Part shown: positions 22,546-34,716 of the stretch, one piece after another
Numbering within the stretch: position 1 is the stretch's first letter
How the letters are laid out: every line of letters starts with the position of its first letter
DNA from: Branchiostoma lanceolatum
Lineage: Eukaryota > Chordata > Leptocardii > Amphioxiformes > Branchiostomatidae
NCBI RefSeq assembly: GCF_035083965.1
Contig: NC_089738.1
Location: 14,410,734-14,474,733 of the forward strand
Length of the DNA stretch: 64,000 nucleotides
Direction: 5' to 3'
Made by a program: the position numbers and the translations under genes
The notes under the pieces: model-generated
What the model was told of the DNA's origin: nothing
Seen by the model: only the letters and a program-made list of their open reading frames with translations
The model's database searches: none

Positions 22546-23015
22546 TAAGATGTATCTCAAGCCTGTATATGACTGTTTCCTGTCACGTGATAATCAACAT
22601 CAGGTCACGTGACAAGAAAACTCCAAGACGATATTGATGACGTTGATGGACAGACAGGTCTAGAGTTCGTCTCGAAAGTTCCCCAGAGTAGCAAACTCTT
22701 CTGTTGTGAGTAATGTTAAAGTATTTGTCAAAGGATGTAAATGTTGTCTCTTAATTTTATGAAAGGTCAGCAGACACATACATCCGCTACTGTACAAAGG
22801 AATGGCAGCGTCTAGTGTAAAGAAGCCATGCAAGCTGACATTTAGATAGCGATAATCACTAAGCGATAATTACGTCTGTCAAATAGATAGTCACAGATGT
22901 CTCTTTCTCAGCGACTGGACATAAATATCAGGACACCGTGTTGTAAGTCACAGTCGGTGATATCCGTATCTGTTATATCACTTGGTCCGGGGATCTACAT
23001 TCAAAAACGGTAGAG

Positions 23016-24419
23016 ATGTCAGGTACTGTGACCCCATGATTTATTTCTTTTAGTAAAGCGACTTCGGTGCATTGTTGTCTGACACCAGCTTTTGTCAACC
23101 ATCAATACCGTTTGGCTACGAATACTGTTTTGATGACAATGTCGAAACATGCTCCTGTAGTATTTTAATTGAACATGTAAGTCAGCTTCTTTGAATCTAG
23201 AAATAGAAATGGTGGAATAGCAAGTAATTATTCAATGCATGCTATTTGATTTGGTTTTAGAAATTGTCTTATCAACGAGGCAAATGCTTGCTAAATCATT
23301 TTTCGATATTCAGGTTAGGAAAAAATGTGCGACATTCAAAAGATATCGCTCTTCTAAGCTGTCTATCGGTACTTCTCTCTGCCTCCCACAGGAATGGGTG
23401 TGTTTGTGTTGATGGTTGTGGCGATGTGCGCCACCTGGCGAGGGGCAGAGGGAGCTGCATTCTTCGTGCCCATCAGCAGCGAGACAACAATGCAAGTACA
23501 ACTGGTCATCATTTTTTTTTTTCTTGATAAAGTAGCCATATCTGATTGCCAAGCATTACATCCAAGACGAAGATGATAAAAGAAATATGGAATAATACTA
23601 TACATTTTCCTTCTGCCGACGTTACACACAGAAAATAGCTATAGCTTTCCTAACGAGTCTGTGAGGCTCTGTCGGCCAGAATACACACACAATATAATAT
23701 AACGGGGTAAATTTTCAGCTCAACGAAAAAAAAACACCGATGTTCCGAGAACTTGTGGAATCTGCGATAGAAACGGAGATGGGCGCCGCCCTACACACCG
23801 GAAGGCGTGGAAAGGATTTTAATTTTTCCTCACTCCTGTAGGTACGGTAGCCGTCCCGTCGTGAGGCAGTTCTGTGAGTGGGAGGGGAAGAAGATGATGA
23901 TCGGCAGTAGCTGGAAGACCACAGACTGTCTGTCCTGCTCCTGTAGTGACACTGGGCTCTTCTGCTCCGGGTATGTACTAACTAGTAGGGTTGAGTTTTC
24001 GTAGCTTTCAATTTAGCCTCCGAAAGTCATGTTGCTTTTGCCTTTCTTTGCATGCTGTGCCTGTGCCTGTTCCTGTGCCTGTGCCTGTGCTGGCCACGGT
24101 CTACATTGGACTAGCTGCACTCATGTTGACAACGAACGGATTGTCATTGTTTGTCATTTTCATATTGAAGTAGGATATACTCAACCGGTAAACGAACGAA
24201 AGAATGCCTACTTATATCATAACTGTATTTGACCTGGGCATGTGCAGTTGGATCCTTGGACTTCTTTGACTAAATCATTGTCTCTGCTCTCCCAGCGGCG
24301 GTGTCTACGCACCCATCCCCGGCTGCATGGTACTGATTGACGAGACCTGCCGGGCACAGCTAGTGGACAGTAACGATCCTTATCAGGACTGCGGTCATGA
24401 CCACGCCATCACTGGGTAG
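23016..24419 (+). CDS. Beta-microseminoprotein-like secreted protein, copy 1
   Basis: Four exons (23016-23022, 23392-23491, 23842-23970, 24296-24419) give 119 residues. The start MSG comes from a seven-base coding piece, then MGVFVLMVVAMCATWRGAEG is a signal peptide. The mature part holds eight cysteines in the order FC-EWEGKK..., DCLSCSC, LFC, GC, ETC, QDC. The WKTTDCLSCSC core aligns with the EWQTDNCETCTC core of mammalian MSMB/PSP94, a small disulfide-rich secreted protein. The second intron starts with GC (AAT/GCAAGT), where copy 2 has GT. Promoter-proximal sequence and 3' UTR are shared with copy 2. A poly(A) signal AATAAA lies at 24516. The physiological role in invertebrates is unknown to me; a secreted binding protein or venom/defence-inhibitor role would be a guess. 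Confidence 0.85.
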
Positions 24420-24758
24420 TGGCGGACAGCCTGCAACCTCTGTGGGACAACCTGAAACCGCGTCTTATTCGCTGGTCAACATGCTTGACACTTTGTTGAT
24501 ACAATGAAATGTCATAATAAAACAAAGTGACAGCAACTACCAGAGTCATTTTCATTCAATAGAACGTGACCAGGTTTAACGCATTCTTAAGTAGTTAGTA
24601 CGATGTAAATTGTGTTTTTAAATTTTCTGAAGCGTCAACAGATACATACAACCGCCCCTGTACCTTGGTAGCATCTAGTGTAAAGAAAGAATGCCCTGTA
24701 GAACGTAGTAATGTATTTAGATAGCGATAACCACTAAGCGAAATTTGACGTAATATAC

Positions 24759-24766
24759 TATATAAA
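24759..24766 (+). promoter_or_regulatory. TATA box of MSMB-like copy 2
   Basis: tatataaa lies about 125 bases before the start codon, inside a block (about 24715-24889) homologous to 22845-23015 upstream of copy 1. In copy 1 the matching position reads caaatagatag, so the TATA has been lost there or gained here. Confidence 0.6.
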
Positions 24767-24889
24767 TAGTCAACAGATGTCTCTTTCTCACCAACTTGAC
24801 ATAAATATCTGTACACCGAGTTGTTCACAGTCTGTGATACACGTATCTTTAACACTCGGCTCGGGGCTTTAGATTCACAAACGACAGAA

Positions 24890-26673
24890 ATGTCAGGTAT
24901 GGTGGCTTAGTTTTATAGTTTTTTTAACGGCTGAAGTGCATTTTCCTCCGCCGGTTACTTTCGATTACATTAAAACTGTTTGGCTATGACTTATGATAAC
25001 AACAATATCCATAAATGCTACTGTAATGTTGTATCTGAACGGTTAGGCAAGATCTTGACAATTTCTTACAATTCATGATCATGCTGGAATAACAAATAAC
25101 TATTCAATACATGCATAAGTATGTATATATGGGAAGGGGACAAGTAACTAGTAAGTATTGCACATAGCCCATTGTATTTCAAAATTGAAAAATAACAATC
25201 CAAATTAATTGCAAGTATTAATTACATGTATCAACGAGGTAGATTGGTCATTAATCATGAATGATTTATTTTAATCATTTTCGATTTTTGGATTAGAATA
25301 ATTGCAGAAGATTCAAAAGATAATATAGACCATGTAACCCATATTTTGGTACCTGTTTCTGCACAGGACTGAGCGTGTACGTGTGGATGGTTGTGGTGAT
25401 CTGCGCCACCTGGCGGGGGGCAGAGGGAGCCATCTTCGTACCTCTGGCGAGCGAAACAACCATGTAGGTACAACTAGAGTCAACTTATTTCTCTTTGTAA
25501 AAATTGTACACTAATGAAGATCTGAATAAAACAAACAAACAAACAAGCAAACTAACTCACATCCCCTACAGGTACGGTAACCGTCCTGTCGTGAGGCAGT
25601 ACTGTGAGTGGGAGGGGAAGAAGATGATGATCGGCAGTACCTGGACGACCACAAGGTGTTGGACGTGCAACTGCAGGGACACTGGGATGATCTGCTCAGA
25701 GTATGTATCAATGTGCTTTGATGGTCCCACTTGCGCCAGGCCCCTAAGCCGCAAATTCGTCCCCCGGTGGACTGTCGGGTACCGGTGCTCTCATGGCGGC
25801 GTCTTTTTGTTGCCGGGTTTGATTTATTCGGGGTCCCGGCCGGGCCCAAAGTTAGCCCGGCAGCCGCAGGGTGTTGCATGGGGCCACGTAGGGGTTGCAC
25901 TCGAAAGTGCATAACAACAAAAAAAACAGCCCGTGAACACCCCGGCGGGACCCCTTTTCCCGCAGCATAAGTAGTCAGTATTAAGACGGAGATTTCTTAT
26001 CAGCCTTCAATTTAGTCTCCGACAATCATGTTGCTTTAGCCTTGTTTGTCCTCACCCGTGCTGGCCAAGGTGTACATGGCACCAGGTGAGTTTGAGCAGC
26101 AAACACGTGACCGACGTACTTTTTTCCTAGGGTAGGGAGGACATTTTTCATTCACATGAATGTTTTCCTCTTACTGCTGTGAAAAAAAACATGACAAGCC
26201 GCTGGGAGGCACAAAATATCATTTCTAATCTACGAGGGGGCAGCGGTGAGTCGTAGAAGTACTCTACTATCTCCCTGATCATCCGCACTGTAATGGGACA
26301 AACGTATGCATGTCTATCCATACATCGTCATCAACCATCATCAGCCCCCCAGATAACCCCATTAGGGACAAAGTAGGGGGGTTAGGGCGGGCAGGCCTCC
26401 AGTCTGGCCCGGAACGTCTCAGCTGTGACAGACAACACAACCGGGTCAGGCTTAAAAACACCCATGACCAAATAGTCATTTAACGAAGGTATGAGATCTC
26501 CGAACTCTAGTTCACTAAATAATCGTCTCTGCTTCTACAGCCTCGGTTTCATGCTGAGCCCGTCCTCCTCAGGCTGCATGGTGCTCATGGACGAGACTTG
26601 TCAGAAACAGATGGTTCTACCCTGGGATCCTTATCAGGACTGCAGTACTCATGACCACGACATCACTGGGTAG
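24890..26673 (+). CDS. Beta-microseminoprotein-like secreted protein, copy 2
   Basis: Exons 24890-24896, 25367-25463, 25572-25700 and 26541-26673 encode 121 residues. The initiator MSG must come from the tiny first exon, because the second exon lacks an ATG before the hydrophobic core; this fixes the start for copy 1 too. Signal peptide LSVYVWMVVVICATWRGAEG; mature chain with eight cysteines (YCEWEGKK, RCWTCNC, MIC, GC, ETC, QDC) in MSMB order. All introns here are GT-AG with the same phases as copy 1 (1, 2, 2). Exon 3 is nearly identical to copy 1 at the DNA level, suggesting recent duplication or gene conversion. AATAAA at 26842. Confidence 0.87.
25785..25965. repeat. GC-rich dispersed repeat in the MSMB-like copy 2 intron
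   Basis: Carries ggggtcccggccgggcccaa and cccggcgggacccc with a gtgcataacaacaaaaaaaa segment, related to the elements at 14380-14600 and 54377-54560. It explains the long open frames seen on both strands here. Confidence 0.5.
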
Positions 26674-26675
26674 GG

Positions 26676-26805
26676 AACATCAGAACAACCCGCAACATCT
26701 ACAGGACAACCTGCAACATCTGTAGGACAACCTGCAACATCTACAGGGCAACCTACATCATCTACAGGACAACCTGCAACATCTACAGGACAACCTACAA
26801 CCACA
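26676..26805 (+). repeat. 21-bp tandem repeat in a 3' UTR
   Basis: Roughly six copies of acaacctgcaacatctacagg directly follow the stop codon of MSMB-like copy 2. Copy 1 and the relic each have only one or two units at the same place, so the array expanded after duplication. Confidence 0.85.
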
Positions 26806-26849
26806 TCTTACCCGCTGACATGTCTGACACTTTGTTGACATAATAAAAA

Positions 26850-28500
26850 TGTAAAAAGGAAATTGACCACCACCACCAGAATCATTTCTATCCTTATAGA
26901 CAATTAGTAAGGTTTTTCATTAGCATATTCCCGAGTATAGTGCATAAGTTTTATATCTTTATTTTCTGAAACCTCAGCAGAGAGAACCGCCCCTGTGCAC
27001 CTAAGTGAATATATTATGAGTCATTATTTGCACCCTCTCCCCTAGTTTAACTACAGTAATGTTATTTTGTAGACCTCAAAACTAGAACACAGAAATCAGA
27101 ACTCACCGTCTGTCTGACTTCTAGACATATTTGTCTAAACCAACTGAGGAGGAACGGCCGCCTGGAGAGCACCGTAGCGCATGAAGGCCAGTCCAAACTT
27201 CTCTTGTCACGCAGGTATATAGACAGACTACGGTGTTTGAGGGGTGGCTTTACTTAGGAGTCATTCCTCTAGATCTCAGATCAGAACCAGAGGGCAGTAC
27301 ACGCAAGGTGAGCTATTTGTAAGACATTTTTGGTACTTCATACATGTAGGTAAGAAATCATGGGTTTTAGAAATTCGTGCGAGACAAGGTAGAAGATCTA
27401 AAGAAGATGTTGTGAAAAAGTTCTCCGAGTTGAGAGATGTAGAGACAATTTATTTGTGCCTAACGCCATGCCCCAGCCATACGCCCCCTTAAGGCAGCAA
27501 AGAGAAAATTGAGTTTTCCTTGAACACTTTTAGAAAACGCATTTTGAAAATCGCTTGGTAACAAACAAGCAATCAAGCTACTATCTCGGCAAATTGTTAT
27601 ACCTTGGCTAAAAAGTACGTGTTCGTACGTTTTGAGTGATCATACATTCCTTAGTAACATATCTATTTTTATCAATATAGCGTAATGTTAACAGAATATT
27701 TTTTATGGTTCAGTCTTCTGCTTTTACAAATCATTTAGAATTCTAACCAAAAATGAGGGAAATTCAAAGGAGCGAAAATAGACATTCTCGTCCATTCCCA
27801 CCCGCGGATACGGTAAGACGTTGTTTTAAGACAGAATCTGAGATGTTTTGAGAAGCGGTATGTGTCTCCCAGATCAGCACCTTATGTACACAGAAGTACA
27901 TCGCAGGCAGTGTTGTTGTGACTTCAGAAAATCTCCGACAAAACAACCTCTTTCAGTCAAAGGAACACTGTATGGAAATACAAGTCAAGTACACAGTGGC
28001 AGCTGATCGCAAAATCATGCACGGTTTGACTGGCAAGTTGTTGTCTAACTTCTGAAAACTATGGTGCATTGCTCATAACAGATTAGGCCTCTAACTCCGT
28101 AAGAAAAGAAGGACAGCTGCCATGTCATAGTGCATCTCTACATGGTTAAGTAGAAATATATTATTTTGCGATTAAAAGGTTATAGTACAGAAGCCACACA
28201 CACATGTACACCAAGTGTTAAAACAAGATTTCTATTTGGTCACTAGTCTTGGAAGCATAGAAGAGCGCTAGGCAAAATGGTGGAATTTGTTGGCGGGAAA
28301 TATTGACCGAAGGTTGTGGTCTTTATCGTCCGTAAATGTCAGAGGCTGACGCCATCATGAATTAGTGACGTCAGCGCCTAACATTAGTTAGATTGATTTT
28401 CTAGGCTAATCAAACTAGGGTGGCACCCAGGCTGATAATTCATCCATGGGCGTGGACGAATGATTGGATCACTTGACAAACCCCAGTTTGCTTACACGAT
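26850..28500. other. Intergenic region upstream of MSMB-like copy 3
   Basis: No coding exon recognised. A possible noncoding first exon for copy 3 ends with a donor-like tcacgcag/gtatat at about 27213. Nothing else stands out. Confidence 0.4.
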
Positions 28501-28527
28501 GCCTTCTTGTCCTCACAGGGTACGAAA

Positions 28528-29895
28528 ATGAGGGTTTTCATCTCACTTGTGCTGGTTATGTGCGCCACCTGGCGGATGACTGAGGGATATGCATACTTCG
28601 CACAGCTACAGAGCGAGAACAGGCTGTAAGTTATATAGTATCATATTAGAATTTAAACATCTCTATCGATGTAATCGTTACCACAGAAGGAAATACCAGA
28701 TAATAAAGCACATAAACAGAATCGTACTTTGCAGACCAGCGCGGTCACATTTGTCTTAGGACATCGTATTAAAAAGGTGGAGTAGAATTTTCAAGCAGGC
28801 TGTGACTGGACCAACCACCAACAATGATCTAAAAGCTGTAACAAGACAGACGGATTTTGTACGACATATGCACGACTATACCGAGAATACCATCAATTAG
28901 CGATCGCACGACCGTGAGTTTTTTTGTGACCATGCCCTGTAGAATCGACACGTGTGCTGTGTGTGTGTCTTCACTTTCAATAGATAAAAACGCATTTGTA
29001 AATGTATGGGGCCTTTGGCGCAGGACTGTTCGACGAGAACTCCAGGCGACTCAAGTAGCGTTTTCTTGTCAAAAAACTCCACTTGTGCAGCCCAAAGCTC
29101 CTCACACACAGCCCCGAGTTGACTCCGAAAACTTGTGTGTAAATCGGGCCAAAATGACGCTCTAAAATGGCTGTTGTTTCAATCAAAGGTACGGGCCCGA
29201 GGGTAACGTCCGTGTGGTCACCACCCAGTACTGTGAGTGGGAGGGGAAGAAGATGCTGATCGGCAGTAGCTGGAAGACCACAGGGTGTGAGGAGTGTTCC
29301 TGCACCGAGGCCGGACTCTACTGCGCCGGGTAGGTACTAATTACCTCCGGGAAGAAGGTTCACCTCCGACGAGGGTATCGTTTTTGATTTTATGTTTGTG
29401 TGTTCGCACCTACAGCTCAATATCATTTTGATGGATTTGTATGAATTTTAGTATGTGAGTAGTTATTGAAGTCCCGAAGAAACATGACGATTTGGGGCCC
29501 CTATCAGTATTTTGTTTGTTTGTACTGCATAGCCACTAAACTGCGTCATGGCGTAACACACCAGGTTTGTACTGAACAACATAACTAAGCTGCATATCCG
29601 GACAGATTTATCTGAACCACTCACACCGGGAAGGACTCCTACTCTTTACTTAAGTGTTGGAGTATTTTACGTTCTGAAGATGGGGCTCTCCTACACACGG
29701 CACCTACATTTAACGTCCTATCCTATGCGGTAAACATACTATTATAAGATCCATCCATGTGTTTGCAGGTCCGGTATGTACATGGCTCCTGACCACTGCC
29801 TGCTGGTGGTGGATGAGACCTGCCAGACCGACCTGGTGGACGCAGAAGACCCGTTCTCCCCCTGCCGCATGCCGCAGGTGTTCCACGGGAAGTGA
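28528..29895 (+). CDS. Beta-microseminoprotein-like secreted protein, copy 3 (divergent)
   Basis: Coding exons 28528-28625, 29189-29329 and 29769-29895 give 121 residues. Unlike copies 1 and 2 the ATG lies inside the signal-peptide exon (MRVFISLVLVMCATWRMTEG); any upstream exon is noncoding. The hallmark YCEWEGKKMLIGSSW and GCEECSC segments keep the MSMB framework, and the last exon has DHCLLVVDETC and SPCRMPQ. Eight cysteines again. The inter-exon sequences do not resemble those of copies 1 and 2, so this is the oldest split in the cluster. Poly(A) signal AATAAA at 30040. Confidence 0.85.
29420..29735. repeat. Dispersed repeat in the last intron of MSMB-like copy 3
   Basis: tttgatggatttgtatgaat followed by gtcccgaagaaacatgacga matches 6735-6820. 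The following part (tgaaccactcacaccgggaa, cctactctttacttaagtg) resembles blocks at 41930-42000 and 9950-9990. These are pieces of one or two dispersed families. Confidence 0.6.
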
Positions 29896-30473
29896 GCTGC
29901 AGTACCGGCAAAACACGCTTGGTCTCCAAAACGAGACTTCGTCACCTTCGAAACTGCATTTTCTTAGAACAAGTGTTTATACGCAACACTCCATAGTTTC
30001 TTACTAACTGATGTCGTAATGTATTTAGTACATTAGTGTAATAAAAATGCATTCAGCAAGCCTCATGTGTCCTGTACCTTCAATCTTAGTGCATGGTCTC
30101 CATTTGAAAGCTATTTCCCACGCGTTTTCGAATTTCAGCCTGGAGTCGGATTGGAGCCACCGAGTGGACCAAAAAATAAACCGGGTCAGTGTGTCTGTTT
30201 AGTACATGTACCCTTGATGAAAGGATGGTTTCAATCACAGACTTCTAAGGATCGTTCTGATCACAGTTGTTCGAAACGTTGTACGTTGTACATTATATTC
30301 TATCGGGGAATTGTTGAATCGTTACCTGTTAGATCAGGTTAGGCCTCCTGACTATATTTTGAATCGTCGATCAACTTTCAAGTTCACATACAACCACATC
30401 CACTCAAACCGCATGCAAACACACCACAACGCAACACAAACCACTTCGTAACAAACTGAAAGCTTTATTGTTT

Positions 30474-30479
30474 CCCAGA
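30474..30479 (-). terminator. Poly(A) signal of the Glass-like zinc finger gene
   Basis: AATAAA on the minus strand about 290 bases after the stop codon. The convergent MSMB-like copy 3 signal lies at 30040-30045, so the two genes end about 430 bases apart. Confidence 0.6.
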
Positions 30480-30765
30480 GATTGTTTCCAAAACGAGATA
30501 CAATACATTATACGATAGTCCTGCCATGAAGTACAATTTTCACTTCCAATTGATTAGAATCTGGAGAGGAACCGGCCATCCAATACTGTACTACACAAGG
30601 CGAGACCAGCAAGCCTAAAGCGATCAACAACGTCTGGCTACATCGCAACGTGAAAACGACACCCACCTATTATTACACATTCGTCATGTTATCACTTATA
30701 TATATTACTTATATTACAAGTTACATAATTGCACTCAAGTCTCTGTCCTCAAAAAGTTCACACGA

Positions 30766-32066
30766 CTACTGCTGCCCGTCGTCCTTCTTGACGTGCACCT
30801 TCATGTGACGCTTCAGGTTCCCGGACTGGGTGAAGCTGATCCCGCAGACCTCACACTTGTACGGCTTCTCGTTGGTGTGCGTGCGGACGTGCTTGACCAG
30901 GGTGGAGGCGTCGGCGAAGGCCCGGGGACAGAACGTGCACCTGTACGGCTTCTCCCCGCTGTGCGTCCGCAGATGCGGCACTAGGGAGGATCGCTGGGAG
31001 AACCCGCGGTTGCAGATCGGGCAGATGTAGGGCCGCTCGCCGGTGTGGACGCGTTGGTGAGCCGCTAGGGTGGACGACTTGTTGAAGGTCTTGCCGCACT
31101 CCTTGCACTCGTGTGGCCGGTCGCTAGTGTCGCCGTCACCCCGGTGAGCGCCGCCGACGTGCCCGCTGAGAGCGTGTCGGCTCGCGTAGACCTTCCCGCA
31201 GACGTCGCACGGGAACCTAGCGGACGTTGTCGTTCCTGCAGGTCGGGAGGTGGCGTACGGACTGACTCGGTACAGGCTGCGGGGTGCCGCGACCATCTTC
31301 CCCGGTGAGTACCAGTTAAACGGCGCGCTGAACGTGACGTCCACGTTGTACGGTACGCCAGGAGACGACGTGCTGACCACGGACGCAGGGAAGACCGCAG
31401 TCGGCTGTTTCCTCTCGTTCTCCCGCGCGATGTCGCTCGGCATGGAGGCGAAGTTGAAGCCGCTGGACCGACGGATGGGCTCCGGAGTCGCCTTCAAAGG
31501 CGGACTGGCATACCTCGTGGGAGTCTGCACAGGAGACCTGAGATTTAGAAAAAAAGATACATTACGACATTAGTACGGTCCGTCTCTAGGTCATTATCAG
31601 CTTTACAAGCTACGGTACTAAAAGTCTATATGGCACTTGACGACGATCGTTGACGACCATGCAGCGACCAATACTGGGAAGACAAGAAGACTAGAATACA
31701 ACAAAACACACAAAACATTCGTCTATAGAATTTGCTCGATTGGTCTGTCAGATCTTTGGTCGCCCAGCGGTGAACAGTGGCTGTCACGGATTATGTCGAC
31801 CTCAAATTATACCGCGCAAATTATAACGATATACAAGCATATAATGTGTAACTTATATGCTTCTACCGCCTACATGTTACATGTATATACAAGGTTATTT
31901 ACTGGATATGTTGAACTCACCGTGTTCTCACATCCACCGGAGCGTATGCCTGATTCCAGTCGGGAGAGGGCAGCCCGTACGCCGGGGAGTAGACCGTCCA
32001 GGACGTTGGTGCGGGGAAAGACGGTACGGGTCCGCCGTACACAGGCGTGGTCATCGTAGCAGCCAT
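30766..32066 (-). CDS. Glass-like C2H2 zinc finger transcription factor
   Basis: Two coding exons (32066-31921 and 31537-30766) join in phase to give 305 residues. The N-terminal half is proline/tyrosine-rich and low in complexity. Five C2H2 fingers follow: residues 157-180, 191-213, 219-241, 247-269 and 275-297, the last four linked by TGERP/SGEKP/TNEKP. The last two recognition helices read DASTLVK and QSGNLKR. As I remember Drosophila Glass, its fingers 4 and 5 have the same base-contacting residues (D,S,T,K and Q,G,N,R), and finger 3 (CPIC..FSQ.SS, RTHSGE) also matches. Glass specifies photoreceptor identity in insects; related genes are said to occur in invertebrate deuterostomes but not vertebrates. 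Family call is by helix match; orthology needs a tree. Confidence 0.8.
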
Positions 32067-32466
32067 GGTTCTGTAACAAAAACAGACACAAAATTCGTCA
32101 GAAAATGCCGGTCATATCACAAAACGTAATGATTTCAATGTCTTTTCAACGTTTACAAGTTAGACGTCCACAATTTTGGCAAGAAATACATACAGAAAAG
32201 GAGCACACTTTGGCCAGGTAAGGGCGCAAATACGTCCTTGTACTAGTAGTTCTAGTTTAGAGAACAAGATGCGCTTGTGTACTGGACTCGCACTCAAAGT
32301 AGGGGTTGCCGAAAGACGTCGACGTTACAGATTGAATGCCGTTCCGAGTGTAGCGGTTCCTGTCATAATTAGAACATCACAACACCCACGAGTACGGAAA
32401 TTCAATAGATTCTTCCCTTATTACGTTTGCCTAGAAACATTAAATAAAAGGTCAGTGAAGGCTTAC

Positions 32467-32558
32467 CTGTAAGGCACTCGTCAGAAGATAACAGCGGAGG
32501 TAACGAAGGAAGTTCTTGCGTAGGTGTGTGTGTCCTCAGGGAAGCACGACTGAAGAGT
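32467..32558 (-). promoter_or_regulatory. Noncoding first exon of the Glass-like gene
   Basis: The exon ends in a strong donor (TTACAG/GTAAGC at 32467) and would splice to the acceptor (gttacag) four bases before the start codon. The inferred start is an initiator match TCACTCT with its A at 32558, about 32 bases downstream of the TATA sequence. Confidence 0.6.
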
Positions 32559-32580
32559 GACTCGTATTCTGTCAACTCGC

Positions 32581-32590
32581 TTTTTATATA
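32581..32590 (-). promoter_or_regulatory. TATA box of the Glass-like gene
   Basis: tatataaaaa on the minus strand, correctly spaced from the initiator-like TCACTCT and the first exon. Confidence 0.65.
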
Positions 32591-32599
32591 CAGCCAAGC

Positions 32600-34640
32600 A
32601 TCGCAAGAGCTGATTGATAAAAAAACCGTCACTCAGTCGCTTATTTTATCACTCTTAATCAAGTCGTTTGATGTCATGGCTTGGCTTCGCTTTCCACCTT
32701 GTCGGCGCACTTTGAAGTTGTGAAAGCCGCGCGTTGATTGGTCGGAGGGATGTAGTCGGCTTTTGTTTGATTGGTTGATAAACAATAGGTGACAATGTTT
32801 GGGTTAATTGTATCAGAGGACGCCGTGGCTTTCAACTGGTTTCGTTTGACAAACAACCAATTCACAGAAACGTTGGCTTGGGTATCTGATAATCTGTGGA
32901 AGCTATTGTAATAATTGTATCCTAGTTAGGAAAGAATTCGTTGAAAGGTGCCGAAGTTTTCGTACGTCTTTATTGATAAACAAACAGACAACAAAAGATG
33001 AACGGTTGTTGCGCACTGACACAAGCCAAAACGTCTTTGCCCAAACAGACGACATTGATTGTAACGTGATTGTAAAAGAAGAAACCAATAGTTTACTTAC
33101 CAAGTTGGCGGAGTAGTCTTTCGCGGTCAAACCACAGGAAATGTACATATTGTAAGCTATGACACTGCTATCCAATAGCTTATATATTAAAGAATGTTGT
33201 ACAATTTCAATCGTCTACTTAGGTATGACTAAAAATGGCATGCCATATGCCATTCTCTTGAAGAGTCATAAGGGTCATATAAAACCAAGGAGGTTTCAAA
33301 TCCTTGATAAAACCTACTTGTTCTGATAAGATTTGCCATATACTAATATCAAACTAGATATGAACACACTTTACTTGAAAAATGTGTTTTTGAATTTCAG
33401 TGTGTAGGAATAGTGAATATAAGAAGTAAATAGACTATAGCAATGACTCCTTCATCATAGCTATAGATTATGAATCATCTTTATTTGAAAACTCATGCCC
33501 AATGGAGGTATACATGTACACCTACGGTGACATAAAAAAGATGCAAAATATCTGGTCTATAAATCTATCTGATGTTGAATGTGTTTTTCGAATGATATAG
33601 ATACACTACTGCATACGTAAACGGTATGTCAACCGTTGGAAAAAAGCGCGCGTAATCAATTAGAAGAGCCAGGGCGATCAAACAGGCAAGAAAATACACA
33701 GAAATTGAATCCGTTTTATATTTTCACAGTAGACCCGCGGCATTTGCCAATTTTACTTCGTTTTGCGCCAAGATGGAAATCATGCAGTCGGTTATGCTTA
33801 TGAAAGAAAGTTAGAACAAGACAGTTTTATTGATACCTATCATGTAAAGTAGCCGATAGAGAGTAAGGTAGGGACCGACAAAGAATTAGTTTGACGAGGT
33901 TTTCTTTCATACGCTAAGTTAGAGTTTGAAGTAGCCGCGTCGGTAGAACTGTGTCCCGCAAGCGGCGCTTCTACCAGACGCCTTAGGGCTGACTAAATAG
34001 AAGAGATTGGCTGCGATAGGGTCAAACGATTCGTCAAAGGAGTTATCCGGCAAGTGTGGGCTTCTGTTGGCTCACACTGAGTAGAATGATTGTACGGATA
34101 TGGTAAAGTGACGGAAAATTGTGGATTTCTAATTTTCAATGAGAGACAATACATAGAATTTAGTTTATTCAACAGACAACATGTGTAACTTTATGTTGTT
34201 TAATCGGATGATTTGTCTCAGAAGACAAGTAACTGTACAATGTATACAGTTCACGGATCACACTGGACTCATAATGTTTCTTTTCCCATGAAAAGGTAGC
34301 GAGAAGGTCTATAATCCTTTATTTGTCCGCTTTAGTTTAGTTTGGTTTATTTGTTCGAAGGCTCACTGCAAGTAACAAGCTTGAGCTTCATGTGCTTGTA
34401 CGTAGATATGAGATGTGACATAGGAAACATACATTGTGACACTGAGTCAGTGATTGACATTAACATTACTAGTATCAAGGAGGCTATATCTAGACGAGTT
34501 GGGTTTGGCTTCTATTTTGGAGGCAGAGGGAGACGAAAAGCCCCACTATTTTCCATAATTTGTGAGTTCTATGTTTTCAATATGAGAGTCACGTAGCTTT
34601 ATATGTTTATCCGTGTGACTGTACTACATGTTGCTCGCTC
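32600..34640. other. Intergenic region between divergent Glass-like and PELP1 genes
   Basis: AT-rich, no coding exon or recognised repeat. The 200 bases nearest the TATA box on the minus strand would be the upstream control region of the Glass-like gene. A PELP1 transcription start is expected near 34640-34700, but no TATA box is visible there. Confidence 0.5.
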
Positions 34641-34716
34641 GAACAACACCTTCCGTGGTGAAGTACCACAAGACATCGATAGGTGGCGCGCAGCGAATGA
34701 CCCTGGTTGACCCAAA

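Noticed and set aside
25504..25914. 136-residue open frame extending MSMB-like copy 2 exon 3
   Set aside because: It reads through the true donor at 25700 into a GC-rich dispersed repeat. The spliced model matches the paralogues.
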